Part shown: positions 10,086 to 19,962 of the stretch, in pieces | How positions within the stretch are numbered: position 1 is the first letter of the stretch | Layout: every line of letters starts with the position of its first letter | DNA from: Chloropicon primus | Lineage: Eukaryota; Chlorophyta; Chloropicophyceae; Chloropicales; Chloropicaceae | NCBI GenBank assembly: GCA_023205875.1 | Contig: CP060756.1 | Span: 496,001-560,000, forward strand | DNA length: 64,000 nucleotides | Direction of reading: 5' to 3' | Notes under the pieces: model-generated | Database searches by the model: none | Told to the model about the DNA's origin: nothing | The model's input: the letters and a program-made list of their open reading frames with translations, nothing else | Program-made: the position numbers and the translations under genes

Positions 10086-11564
10086 ATGCCCGAAAACGAC
10101 GGGGTCAACAGGAGCCACTGGAAGGACTGCGCGGACATAAGCGAGTGCGAGTCAACCAGGTGCAACGCAAGTTTTTCTTTGACGAATAGGAAGCACCACT
10201 GCAGAAAGTGCGGGAAGGTAAGAGAGAGAGTTCAATGCTGGCGTTGTCATTTCCTCCCTAGCCACAACTCTCCCGAAGTCGAAGGAGTCGTATCCATTCA
10301 AGTGGATGCATTATTCTGAAAGCTGACGACAACGACCTCACCACCAACAACAACGACAACGACAACGACAACAACCTCTCCGTAGGTTTTCTGTGGCAAG
10401 TGCACCAACCGCCGGCTTCCGCTGAACCCGCGGAGCCTCACCGTAGACTTCCAGAACGGCAACGATTGCAGGGTGTGCCAAGAGTGCTACAACGAGGAGC
10501 GCCAGTGGTCGAAGCGCGACCAGGACGAGGCCAGGAAGAGCAAAAAGGCGGTAAGGGACCTCGCAGAGAAGCTTCAGATGCTGAGACAGGAGGCGTCCGA
10601 AGAGAGGGCCAGGCTCCTGGATGAGCTTGACGAGCTGAGGGAGGAGCTTGACGAGACTTTGGAAGGAAAGTCTGCGCTGGAGACCCGGGTGAGGGAGCTT
10701 GAGAGCCACCTGGCGTCCACGGCTCTTTTCGCCCAGGTGCACAAGAGGAAGATACGGTCGGACAGCACGACGACGCCGTGGAAGGAGCGGCTCGTGGTGG
10801 CATCCCCGAGCGGAATCAAGTACTACAAGGCCCAGCAGTCCATCGGATCAGTGGACTTGAGCTCCCTCTCCCTCGTGACCGGTTGCATCCAGTCCAAGCA
10901 CTCGTCCCCGGTCAAGGGGCAGAGCTCGAGTGGCTTGCAGATGATCACGAAGGATGGCACGATATACGAGTTCTCGATGCCGAACGGGGAGCAGGATGTG
11001 GACCTGTGGCAGAAGCACGTGGACCTTCTGATGCAGAATGAGAGGGAGTCCAACCCCGGGACGCCCGTGGCCGTCCATGGCCACGAGGCAGCCCACCTGT
11101 CAGAGAACGAGATCCGTAAGGAGAACCCTTTCAAGATGGGCTGGCTGAGCAAGCAGCCGGGCAAGACTGGGTTCTGGCAGAAGAGGTGGTTCGTCGTCAG
11201 CGACGGGCTGATCGCTTACTACAAGTCCAAATCCATCATAAACCCCATCCAGCAGCTGAGCCTCGTCAACGCGGAAGCCAGGCAAATCAGCGTGCCTGGA
11301 AAGTCGCTGTGGTGCTTCCAGCTCTTCGTGCCAACGACGAACAGGCTATTCGTGATGGAGGCGCCGTCCTCGGAGGAGCTGGCTTCGTGGCTGTCCGCGA
11401 TCAAGGGAGGGGCGACGTACGCCAAGTCGCTCAAATTGGGGGAGGGCAACGTTTCCGGGCAGGGAGCCCGCACGGTGTCCGACGACGAGGGGTCCCTGCC
11501 CGATTTCGACGAGTCCGGCAGCGACTGCGACAGTGGCGACGCGTACGACAGCGAAGATGACTAG
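10086..11564 (+). CDS. FYVE finger, coiled-coil and twin PH domain protein
   Basis: Exons 10086-10217 and 10386-11564 (GTAAGA/TAG, phase 0) encode 436 residues. The intron splits a FYVE-type zinc finger: exon 1 has RKHHCRKCGK, the phosphoinositide-binding R-x-HHCR signature, and exon 2 opens with VFCGKC and later RVCQECY. The first zinc pair is spaced CESTRC, wider than the usual C-x2-C. A charged coiled coil follows (about residues 80-135), then two PH-like domains; the second (GWLSKQPGKTGFWQKRWFVV) is clear, the first weak. An acidic tail of Asp/Ser closes the protein. It probably binds PI3P on endosomes; specific role unknown. Confidence 0.85.
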
Positions 11565-11662
11565 CGCGATGATGATGTGCGAATGTGCAAGGGAAGGGGC
11601 GTACGTACGTATATAAGAGACCGAACAATAATGTCTAAACGCTATTGTCTAAAGGTTGTTAT

Positions 11663-12592
11663 CTAGTTCATCGAATCTTTCTGCGGGTTCTCGCGCGGCC
11701 CGGGCCCTCGCTCAGCGCCGCGTGCTGCCACGCCCGGGCTCTGCTGCAGGGTCGCGAGGGTTTCCAGGAGGGCGAGCTGGCTCGGAGCTGCGGGGTAATT
11801 CAGAAAGGCGCTCACGCCCCCCACCTGTGAGACCCCGGCCAGCTGCTGCTGCTGCTGCAGGGTCTGGAGCTGGCACAGGCTCTGGAGATCCTGGAGCTGC
11901 TGGAGCTGCTGGAGCTGCTGGAGCTGCCGGATCTGGTCCTGGTCCGCCTGGTTCTGCTGCAGCAGCTGCTGCTTCACCACGCTGCGCCTGCCGTTGATGT
12001 GGTCCCTCAGCGTGGCGTACGGAATACCCGTCACCTTGGCCAGCCGCCGGATGCTGATCTTCTTCCCGTGCTGCTCGCCCTCGATGTAGAGCTTGTACGC
12101 CCGCTGCATGTCAGCCGGGGAGTACGGCTTGTACCCGAGGCTCCTCTTCTGCTTCCTCTTCTGCTTCTGCTCGACGCCACTCGTGGGGTGCTCGAGCAGC
12201 CCCTTGACCCGAACGCCTTCGGCGGCAGCCTCGTCCTCGCCAAGGGAGCCCGTGCTCCGCGTGTCGCTGTCCCCTGTCGAGTGGGACGGGAGGTCCCTCC
12301 TCTTGGGAGGTCCCTCCAGGCTCGAGGGTCCCGCCACGTCCGCACCAACCGCGAACTTCCACTTCTCCTCCTCAAGGTCGTTGGAGAGCGCATTCATCCA
12401 AAGCTCCCCCTCGGGCTTGAGCCTGGGAACCGTCCACGAGAACTGCGTCGACCTCCCGGAGTCCCCCTCCACGAACACGCCCCCGTCTCCGTCTCCGTCG
12501 CCGTTTTCGGGCCCCCCCACCCCCACCCCATGGTTTGGGGGCTCGCAACCACGGAGCCCGCCCGCCCTCTCCTCCTCCTCCTCCCCACCCAT
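11663..12592 (-). CDS. Psq-type helix-turn-helix protein
   Basis: ATG 12590-12592 gives 309 residues. The N-terminal half is acidic and Gly/Ser-rich. In the middle lies a psq (pipsqueak/CENP-B-like) HTH: PADMQRAYKLYIEGEQ, KISIRRLAKVTGIPYATLRD and HINGRRSV. It is followed by a Gln/Leu-rich tract made by CTG/CAG-like codons (11835-11965). A DNA-binding or transposase-derived regulator is inferred from the HTH and Q-rich region. No transposase catalytic domain is present. The gene is convergent with the FYVE gene. Confidence 0.75.
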   Translation of the reverse strand: MGGEEEEERAGGLRGCEPPNHGVGVGGPENGDGDGDGGVFVEGDSGRSTQFSWTVPRLKPEGELWMNALSNDLEEEKWKFAVGADVAGPSSLEGPPKRRDLPSHSTGDSDTRSTGSLGEDEAAAEGVRVKGLLEHPTSGVEQKQKRKQKRSLGYKPYSPADMQRAYKLYIEGEQHGKKISIRRLAKVTGIPYATLRDHINGRRSVVKQQLLQQNQADQDQIRQLQQLQQLQQLQDLQSLCQLQTLQQQQQLAGVSQVGGVSAFLNYPAAPSQLALLETLATLQQSPGVAARGAERGPGPRENPQKDSMN

Positions 12593-12892
12593 CACCGCCA
12601 CCGCCACTGCCGGCGAGCAATCCGCCCAACCCGTCGCACACGGCGCACTCGACAACCTCCAACCGGTCGCGCTACTGCCGCCCCAAACCTTCGCGCGCAC
12701 GAACTCAAACGGAAGGAATATCGCGTGCGTCGGTTACACTCTGCCTCGTCGGTTACAGCCTCATGTTAACTTCTCTCAATGAACCTATCAATGAGACGTT
12801 CGATCAGTGCAAATGTGGTGTGTTTTTGGTGTACGATTTCTTTTCATTTCAGAACCCTAAAAGGACGAGAAGCGCGAGTGAGGGCGATCATC
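12593..12892. promoter_or_regulatory. Divergent promoter HTH gene / SEC23
   Basis: Exactly 300 bases. It holds AACCCTAAAA at 12853-12862 (telo-box-like) and CGAGTGAGGGC near 12876 just before the SEC23 start. A TTTCATTTCAG at 12842-12852 could be the acceptor of a 5' UTR intron. Confidence 0.45.
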
Positions 12893-15369
12893 ATGGCGGA
12901 CTTCAGCGAGCTGGAGGCGAGGGAGGGCGTGAGGCTGAGCTGGAATGTGTGGCCCAACACGAAGCTTGAGGCAACCAAGTGCGTCCTGCCCTTTGCGGCG
13001 CTCGTGACGCCGTGCAAGAAGCTCCAGGACAACCCGGTACGTGCATGGGAAGCACCTTCGACTTGCCCTCGTTTCCTTCCCCTTCCCCATCCTCCTCCTC
13101 ATCCCCGTTTCTTCTTCTTCTTCTTCTTCTGACGCTGACTCTTTTTCGTTCTCTCGCATTCTCGTTGACGACGCACTCCTCGCTCGGCTCGTCCTCGCTC
13201 GTCCGTCGCACGCAGTCCGTGCCCTACCAGCCGGTGCCGTGCAGGAGCTGCGGCTCGGTGCTGAACCCTTTCGCCCGGGTGGACTTCCCCGGGAAGCTTT
13301 GGGTGTGCCCGTTCTGCTACACGAGGAACCAGTTCCCGCCGCACTACAACGCGATATCGGAGTCGAACCTCCCCGCGGAGCTGTTTCCCAACTACAGCGC
13401 GATCGACTACACGATCCCCAAGCCCGGGGGAGCCCAGCCCCCGGCGTACATCTTCGTCGTGGACACTTGCGTGAGCGAGGACGAGCTCGACACGTGCAAG
13501 GGGGCCCTCCTGCAGGCCCTCGGGCTTCTACCGGAGAACTCCCTCGTGGGACTCATCACGTACGGCACCCACGTCCAGGTCCACGAGATCGGGTTCACAG
13601 AGTGCGCCAAGAGCTGGGTCTTTCAGGGCTCCAAGGAGTGCGACCCAAGGAAGGTCGCGCACCAGCTCGGCCTGAACCGAACGGGCCCGGGGCAGCAGCA
13701 GAGGGGCCAGGCCGGAGCCGCTCAGGCCCAGCCGGGCTTGGGCCGCTTCCTCCTTCCGCTCTCGGAGGGAGAGTTCGTGCTCTCTGACCTCCTCGAGAAC
13801 CTCCACGTGGACGCCTTCCAGGCTCCCATGAACAAGAGGCCGGCGAGGTGCACGGGAACGGCCCTGCAGGTGGCCACCGCCCTCGCGGCGGCCTGCTTGA
13901 CGCCCGGAGGCAGCGCGATGAGAATCATGCTTTTCGTGGGAGGCCCGGCCACGATCGGAAGCGGCTCGGTCGTGCAGAGGGAGAAGACGGAGGCCATCCG
14001 CTCCCACAAGGACCTCGTCAAGGACCAGGCGCCTTTCTTCCAGAAGGCCACCCAGTTTTACGAGAGCCTGGCGCACCAGCTCGTGCTTCAGGGGCACACC
14101 CTGGACGTCTTCGCCTGCGCCCTGGACCAGGTGGGCCTGGCCGAGATGAAGCCAGCCATCGAGAGGACGGGAGGCATGGTGGCCCTCGCGGAGAGCTACC
14201 ACCACCAGACCTTCAAGGACAGCTTGAGGCAGATCTTCTTGAAGGACGAGGAGGGCCTGAACATCTGTTCCCACGGCACCGTGGAGGTCTTCTGCTCCAA
14301 GGACATCAAAGTCAGCGGGTGCGTTGGGCCCTGCGCCCCCCTGGACAAGAAGTCCCCCCTCGTCTCGGAGAACTCCGTGGGGATGGGAGGAACGACAGTG
14401 TGGAGGCTCTGCTCGCTGAGCCAGTCGACGACCCTGTGCGTGTTCTTCGACATCGTGGGCAACAAGGAGGGTCCCCAGGCCCCAGGAGGGAACATGATGT
14501 CCTCCCAGCAATTCTTTCTGCAGTTCCAAGTCAAGTACACGACCTTGCAAGGCGAGGCGAAGATGAGGGTGATCACCCTGACGAGGCACTGGGTGGACGG
14601 AGGGAACGTCCAGGACCTTCTCGCGGGATTCGACCAGGAAGCGTCCGCTGTCATCATGGCGCGGTTGCTGTCGAGCAAGATGGAGGCAGAGGAGGAGTTC
14701 AACGCCACGAGGTGGCTCGATAGGACGCTCATCCGCATGTGCTCCAGATTCGGAGACTACAGGCCAGAGGACCCGACGAGCTTCCAGCTGAGCCCGCAGA
14801 TGAGCATCTACCCCCAGTTCATGTTCAACCTCAGGAGGAGTCAGTTCGTCCAGGTCTTCAACAACTCCCCTGACGAGACTGCGTACTTCAGGATGATCCT
14901 GTGCTGCGAGGACGCCTTCAACTCACTGGTCATGATCCAGCCGACGTTGACCTCGTATTCCTTTAACGGCCCGCCGGAGCCAGCTCTCCTGGACGTGGCC
15001 TCGATAACGGCGGACAGCATTTTGCTCCTAGACGCTTTCTTCCAAGTCGTTGTGTTCCACGGGTCTACGATAGCCCAGTGGCGAAAAGCAAAGTACCAGG
15101 ACCGTCCAGAGCATGCTGCCTTTGCGCAGCTGCTGAAGACCCCTATGGAGGACGCCACGGAGATTATCAAGGGTCGCTTCCCGGTTCCAAGGCTAGTAGA
15201 CTGCGACCAGCACGGGAGTCAGGCGAGGTTCCTATTAGCAAAACTCAATCCAAGTTCCACTTACAATAGCAGCATGCAAGGGTCGGGAAGTGAGGTCATC
15301 ATGACAGATGATGTAAGCTTGCAAGTATTCATGGATCATCTCCGAAAGCTGGCCGTGCAGCCATCCTAA
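12893..15369 (+). CDS. SEC23: COPII coat protein SEC23
   Basis: SEC23 is the SAR1 GTPase-activating subunit of the COPII inner coat for ER export. Exons 12893-13036 and 13216-15369 (GTACGT/CAG, phase 0) give 765 residues, the family length. Exon 1 ends in TPCKKLQDNP. Exon 2 starts SVPYQPVPCRSCGSVLNP with the zinc ribbon Cys 57, 60, 79 and 82. It continues through the trunk (YIFVVDTCVSEDEL), helical region and gelsolin-like end (ILLLDAFFQVVVFHGSTIAQW). The intron reads through in one frame, but it has a good polypyrimidine tract and the protein fits only when spliced. Confidence 0.96.
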
Positions 15370-15622
15370 AACCACTATATCAATACCAATTTAACCACCC
15401 ATTTATTTCATTTTTCAAACAATAAAAAAAATTAAAAAGAAAGAAAGGACCCCGCCCTGCCCCCCTCCAGTGGAACTGATCCGTCCCCCCGCTCTCCCCT
15501 CCCCCTGGAATGGACCCCAATCCTTCCCTTCCCTCCCTGCTTCCCCCGTTGGCAACCGTTTGAACTCCGTTTCATTCCTTGAGAACTTTCGTAAGGCCTC
15601 CTCCGCTCGTAGCACAAAGACC
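15370..15622. promoter_or_regulatory. Spacer SEC23 to coiled-coil gene
   Basis: About 250 bases holding the SEC23 3' end (AATAAA at 15420-15425) and a pyrimidine-rich leader. Nothing else is seen. Confidence 0.4.
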
Positions 15623-18493
15623 ATGGCGTCGTCGGACGAAGACATGGGTGAGGTCCAGCCCCCTCCCGGAGGGAGCGGCGTCCCGGTGCTGCAGCGTCTT
15701 CGGGCCCTGTCGTACGGCTCGAAAGGCCAGTTCAATGGCAACAACGGAGGCGCGAAAGAGACTGAGCCCCATCGTGCGATTGAGGCAGCTGCTGCCATAC
15801 TAGCCTCGGGTCCAAAGGAAGTGACAGACGAGGACGAGAGCAGTGATGGGGGAGGGGCGCAGAGGGGGTTCCCTGCGACGTACGACGCGAAAGGCGACGA
15901 CTTTGAGGCCAAGTACTACAGCTTGCAAAACAAATACCTCGATGTTCAGAAGAAACTCCTGTCCATTCAAAAGGAAAACGATGGTCATAGCGAGGAGAGC
16001 TTCAAGGAGATTGAGAAGCTGCAGTTCGAGAGCCAGAAGCAGAAGGTCGAGCTGCACAAGACGAGGAAAGAGAACGAGAGGCTCCACACCGAGTTGGCGG
16101 ACGCCCAGAACGCTTTGAGGCAAAAGAACCGAGAAATATCGAAGCTCAAGGACGACCTCATTGAGAGTGGAGCCCTTGCCATGCAGAGCAGGGGGAACTA
16201 CCCGGCCCTTCCTGCCCCGGCCCAGCACGCGGAGTCGCCAAAGGGCGGCGCTAGCCCGGACCCTGGCGCGAGTGCGATGCTGAAGGAGAAGCTGGGAGAG
16301 GCTCAGAAGGAGCTCGCTTCGATAAAGCAGAAAAGCATGCAGCAGGACTTGAAGGTGAAGAACCTCGAGAACGAGCTCAAGCACAAGACCTTGGACAGCG
16401 AGGCCAAAACGAAGAGGCAAAACGACCTCCTCAGCGAAGTCCAGGACTTGAGGATGAGCAATGTCCAGAAGAAGAAAGAGGTCGACGTTCTGGAAAGGGA
16501 GATTGAGATGATGCTCTCCGAGAAGTGGAACTCCCAGCACTACACCGGAAAGAAGCAGACTGACTTCGACGCGCCATCCGAAGGCGTGAGGTTCCACAGG
16601 CTCAACGAGACCATCAAGGCGTGCAAGGAGGAGGGTTCCCTTCTTCGAGCGCAGCTGAAGGAAAAGGAGAGGGAGATGGCAACTCTGTCAGCGGCTTTGA
16701 GTGACACGAGAAGAATGGCTAAGGTCACTGAGGATGTCCTGAAGAAGAAGATTGCGCAGCTCAAGACCGGGGAGTTCCAAACGAGCGAGGAGGTCAAAAA
16801 GGTGGAGCTGTCCCTAAGGAGGAGCGTCGATGGCCTTGTCAAGGCCTTGGAAGAGCAGGAGGACAAGACCGAACAACTGGAAACGGAACTGAAGAGCACA
16901 AGTTCTGTGCTGGAAGCCGTGGACAAGCTGGATGAGATCATGAAGAAGTACCAGAAGAGCCCCGAGAGGGTCGAAGAGATCGAGCCCCAGCAGGGAGGTT
17001 CTCGCCCCTATCGAGTGGGAGAGATGATGTACCTCCCGAGCTCCGCCAGACCAACTGCAGAGAAACCATCGGAGATGGCGCTTGCCCTCAGCAGGCGAAA
17101 CATCAAGAAGAGCCGGAGGAAAACGATCATACCCGTGCTTGCCCGGCTCCCTGGGGCAGCCAGCAGCCCGGGCAGAGACATCACTACCGACCAGAAGTTC
17201 GAAGTTCTTGTGGCCATTCAGCAAATTCCGTTTTTGAAGGCCATGGACACGTCACTGCAAAGGGAGCTGGCTGAGGAGGCCCGGCTCACGCAGTGTTGTG
17301 CGGGCGAAACGCTGATCAAGCAGGGTGAGACGGGAAGCGAGGCTTTCATTCTTTTGGAAGGCCTTTTGGAAGTCTTCACGACAATAGAGGAGCAGGAAGA
17401 AGTGCTCAAGGTTGTGAAACCAGGCGCAATCATTGGCGAGATTGCTTTGCTGAAGAAAGAACCTCGCAACACGAGCGTGAGGTCGATCACAGACTCCCGA
17501 CTTTTCGTGCTCCAAAAGCAGAGCCTGGATGCCATCCTCGCCACTCACCCCGAGTACAGAGGTGGCTTGGAAGAACTCGCGAGTCAGAGGCAGAAAGAGA
17601 ACCAGGACGTGCTCAAGTACAAGTACGCCCTCAGCACCAACCTGGCCGCGAAGGAGGACCTCAAGTCGGCTATCCTTGAGGACATTATCACGGAGCCCGC
17701 GACGAAGAAGGTGGAAGCAAAGCAGGAAACCGCGACGCCCAGCCAGGAGAAGTCACAAAGGGAGGGGAAGCTGTTCCTGAAGGAGAGACTTGCGATTCTC
17801 AGGGCGTGCGAGGCGACCCTGAAAGATCTGTACGATTCCAAGGAGGAGCTTCTGGGCAAGATATCAGAACTGGACAAGGCTTCTGTGGACAAAGTGAATG
17901 CGGTGATCTCCCGCGAAGATGCCTTGAAGGAAGACCTGAAGAATGTCAACGCGGAGATTTCTGACATCAAGAACGAACTCTTCGCGACTTGCAAGGAATT
18001 GGAGGACAGGGAGGACGAGCTGTGCGTGAAGGAGGATGAGCTCGAGGCTCTCAAGGGAGACCTGGAGACCATCAAGGCAAAGAAAAGGGAGGAGGAGGAA
18101 AAGGTCAAGAAAGAGCAGGAGGACATGCTTGAACTGAAAAGGAAATATGACATGGCCGCCAAAGCTGAGACGGACATTATAGAGCGAACACAAAAGCTTT
18201 GGTCGACGATCAACAGCAAGCAGAGGCTCGATGAGGTGGCGTACCAGCAGAAGAAGCGAGATGCGCAACTCCTCCAGAAGCTCAAGTGCACCAAGGAGGA
18301 GCTGACCAGCTTCCAGGACAATCTCGTATTCCTGGACGGCAAGACCATCCCCCCAAGCAATAACTTCAACATAGTCGTGACTCCGAAGAAGGCCTCCGCA
18401 GGGGATCCAACGTTCTTTGAGCAGTCCGGTGAGAGCGACAGGCATCTCAACAACCTCAGGATGATTGACGACTTGATCGATCAAATAAAATGA
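15623..18493 (+). CDS. Cyclic nucleotide-binding domain coiled-coil protein
   Basis: A single exon of 956 residues from ATG 15623. Residues about 90-460 form long coiled coils. A cyclic nucleotide-binding (CAP_ED) domain spans about 530-650: GETLIKQGETGSEAFILLEG, then the phosphate cassette GEIALLKKEPRNTSVRS with its conserved Glu and Arg, so cAMP or cGMP binding is plausible. Another coiled coil follows to the C-terminus. No kinase or channel domain is present. CAP_ED plus coiled-coil proteins are common in cilia and centrosomes; a ciliary role here is only inference. AATAAA sits immediately before the stop. Confidence 0.8.
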   Translation: MASSDEDMGEVQPPPGGSGVPVLQRLRALSYGSKGQFNGNNGGAKETEPHRAIEAAAAILASGPKEVTDEDESSDGGGAQRGFPATYDAKGDDFEAKYYSLQNKYLDVQKKLLSIQKENDGHSEESFKEIEKLQFESQKQKVELHKTRKENERLHTELADAQNALRQKNREISKLKDDLIESGALAMQSRGNYPALPAPAQHAESPKGGASPDPGASAMLKEKLGEAQKELASIKQKSMQQDLKVKNLENELKHKTLDSEAKTKRQNDLLSEVQDLRMSNVQKKKEVDVLEREIEMMLSEKWNSQHYTGKKQTDFDAPSEGVRFHRLNETIKACKEEGSLLRAQLKEKEREMATLSAALSDTRRMAKVTEDVLKKKIAQLKTGEFQTSEEVKKVELSLRRSVDGLVKALEEQEDKTEQLETELKSTSSVLEAVDKLDEIMKKYQKSPERVEEIEPQQGGSRPYRVGEMMYLPSSARPTAEKPSEMALALSRRNIKKSRRKTIIPVLARLPGAASSPGRDITTDQKFEVLVAIQQIPFLKAMDTSLQRELAEEARLTQCCAGETLIKQGETGSEAFILLEGLLEVFTTIEEQEEVLKVVKPGAIIGEIALLKKEPRNTSVRSITDSRLFVLQKQSLDAILATHPEYRGGLEELASQRQKENQDVLKYKYALSTNLAAKEDLKSAILEDIITEPATKKVEAKQETATPSQEKSQREGKLFLKERLAILRACEATLKDLYDSKEELLGKISELDKASVDKVNAVISREDALKEDLKNVNAEISDIKNELFATCKELEDREDELCVKEDELEALKGDLETIKAKKREEEEKVKKEQEDMLELKRKYDMAAKAETDIIERTQKLWSTINSKQRLDEVAYQQKKRDAQLLQKLKCTKEELTSFQDNLVFLDGKTIPPSNNFNIVVTPKKASAGDPTFFEQSGESDRHLNNLRMIDDLIDQIK

Positions 18494-18564
18494 TGATATA
18501 CTGATACTTATACAATAGTGTAGTTAATACTTAGCAAACAAGTTTCTCACGAGCGTTTCAAAGG

Positions 18565-19666
18565 TCAGAAAAACCTTGCCCTGAATCCTCCCAAGAGGCA
18601 CTTGCTCTCGTACACCTCAGAAGCCTTCCCGAGCTCCTTCTTCAGGTTGGAAACTCTTGTTTCCGAGTGTGGATGCGTGGACAAGAACTCGGGCATCGCG
18701 TTACCCTCTCCGGACAGCCTGGACATCGCCTTTGGGCCGTTTTGGGGGGCGAAGCATGCCCTCGCCATCAACTGCAGCCCTATTGCGTCAGCCTCGTTCT
18801 CGCACTGGCGGGAGTAAGGCAGCTGAAGGCCCAAGATCAGGGGGGTCGAGACAAAGTCTGCGCCGAGGGCCAGAGAGGCCAGCGCCGCAAGGACCGTGGA
18901 AGTCATCTGCTGCGTGATCTTCTCCGCGTTATGCCTTGCGACTGTGTGGGCGATCTCGTGAGCGAGGACCATGGCAAGCTCCTCCTTGCTCTTGAGGACA
19001 CCGAAGAGGCCCGTGTACACAACCACCTTGCCCCCTGGCAAAACGAACGCGTTTACCTCTGGCGAGTCCACAAGGTTGAACTCCCACTTGAGCTTCTTCA
19101 TGTGATCCACCTTGCCACCCCAGTCCGAGAGGTCTTCCGCCTCCTTGGCAATCTTCGAGCCTATCCCCTTGACCAGCCTCGTCAGCTTGTGCCCCTGCGG
19201 CAGCAGCTTTCCCGCCTTCCGCTGTTGTGCGAGGAGATCCTGGTACATCTTGGAACCTGAGCAACACACAGCAAAGTCAAGAAGGAAGGTTGCGAGGAGT
19301 CAGACCTGACTTCACTCTGGTCGAGTCGAAAGATGTTCACTTACCCAGCGCCCGCTCTTGATCCGGAGATATCAGCACAAAGTGCCTTCGATTCGTGTAC
19401 GGAATCGTCTCCAGGTGTGACACGTACGTCGTCGCCCCGCCCACGACCACCGCGCCGCCGACCAGGTAACCAAACGCCCCCCCTCCTCTCCCCCCCCCTG
19501 CCCCTCGACCGGGTATCGGCAGCTCGCCCCTTTTCCCAAAGTGCGTGTACCCGCTCGAGTCCGTGTACTTGGTCCTCAACCCTAACAGTCGACCAAGGGG
19601 CGTGCTTCTTCCTGGCACCGCCCTTGGCCCCGCCAGCACGGACACGACACCCTCCAACCACTTCAT
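18565..19666 (-). CDS. OMA1-like mitochondrial M48 metalloprotease
   Basis: Exon 1 is 19666-19345 and exon 2 is 19256-18565 on the minus strand (GTAAGT/CAG, phase 1), 337 residues. Exon 1 carries a membrane segment (GYLVGGAVVVGGATTYV) and the family run RRHFVLISPDQERALG, which continues in exon 2 as SKMYQDLL. The zinc site is HEIAH at 207-211 and the Glu of ENEAD at about 262. OMA1 is a stress-activated inner-membrane protease; plant and algal homologues share this layout. It is convergent with the coiled-coil gene and divergent from the phosphatase gene. Confidence 0.9.
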
Positions 19667-19962
19667 CCTTCCTTCCTCTGTCTCTCGCTCGCGTCAAACC
19701 TTCTTCGCCGCCAGTGCGCCGTTCCTCTCGAGCGAGGGCTCTTTCGAAAGACGACGGCGAGGCGGTGCTGCCGGTTCCATCAACCCAACCAACGCCTCCT
19801 CCTCCACGCCCTCGCCGATCGATCGAAGCGCGACGCCCCAACCTCACCTCCGCGATCGCGATCGGTTTGGACGACAGGCTGAAGAAGCTGGAGAGGAGAG
19901 GTGGGAGTTTTGATCGCCGATCGATCGATCGGGATAGTTTTGAGCTGGAGTGGGAGGGAAAG
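19667..19962. promoter_or_regulatory. Divergent promoter with shared palindromic element
   Basis: A 296-base region between the OMA1-like and histidine phosphatase starts. At 19711-19751 it carries a 41-base element ending GGGCTCTTTCGAAAGA that recurs in two other divergent promoters (see 31360-31400 and 53763-53789). GATC repeats (CGATCGATCG) lie near 19914-19933. Confidence 0.55.

Noticed and set aside
13037-13215. SEC23 read through the intron as one exon
   Set aside because: The read-through adds about 60 low-complexity residues absent from SEC23. Splicing GTACGT/CAG gives the exact family sequence and length.
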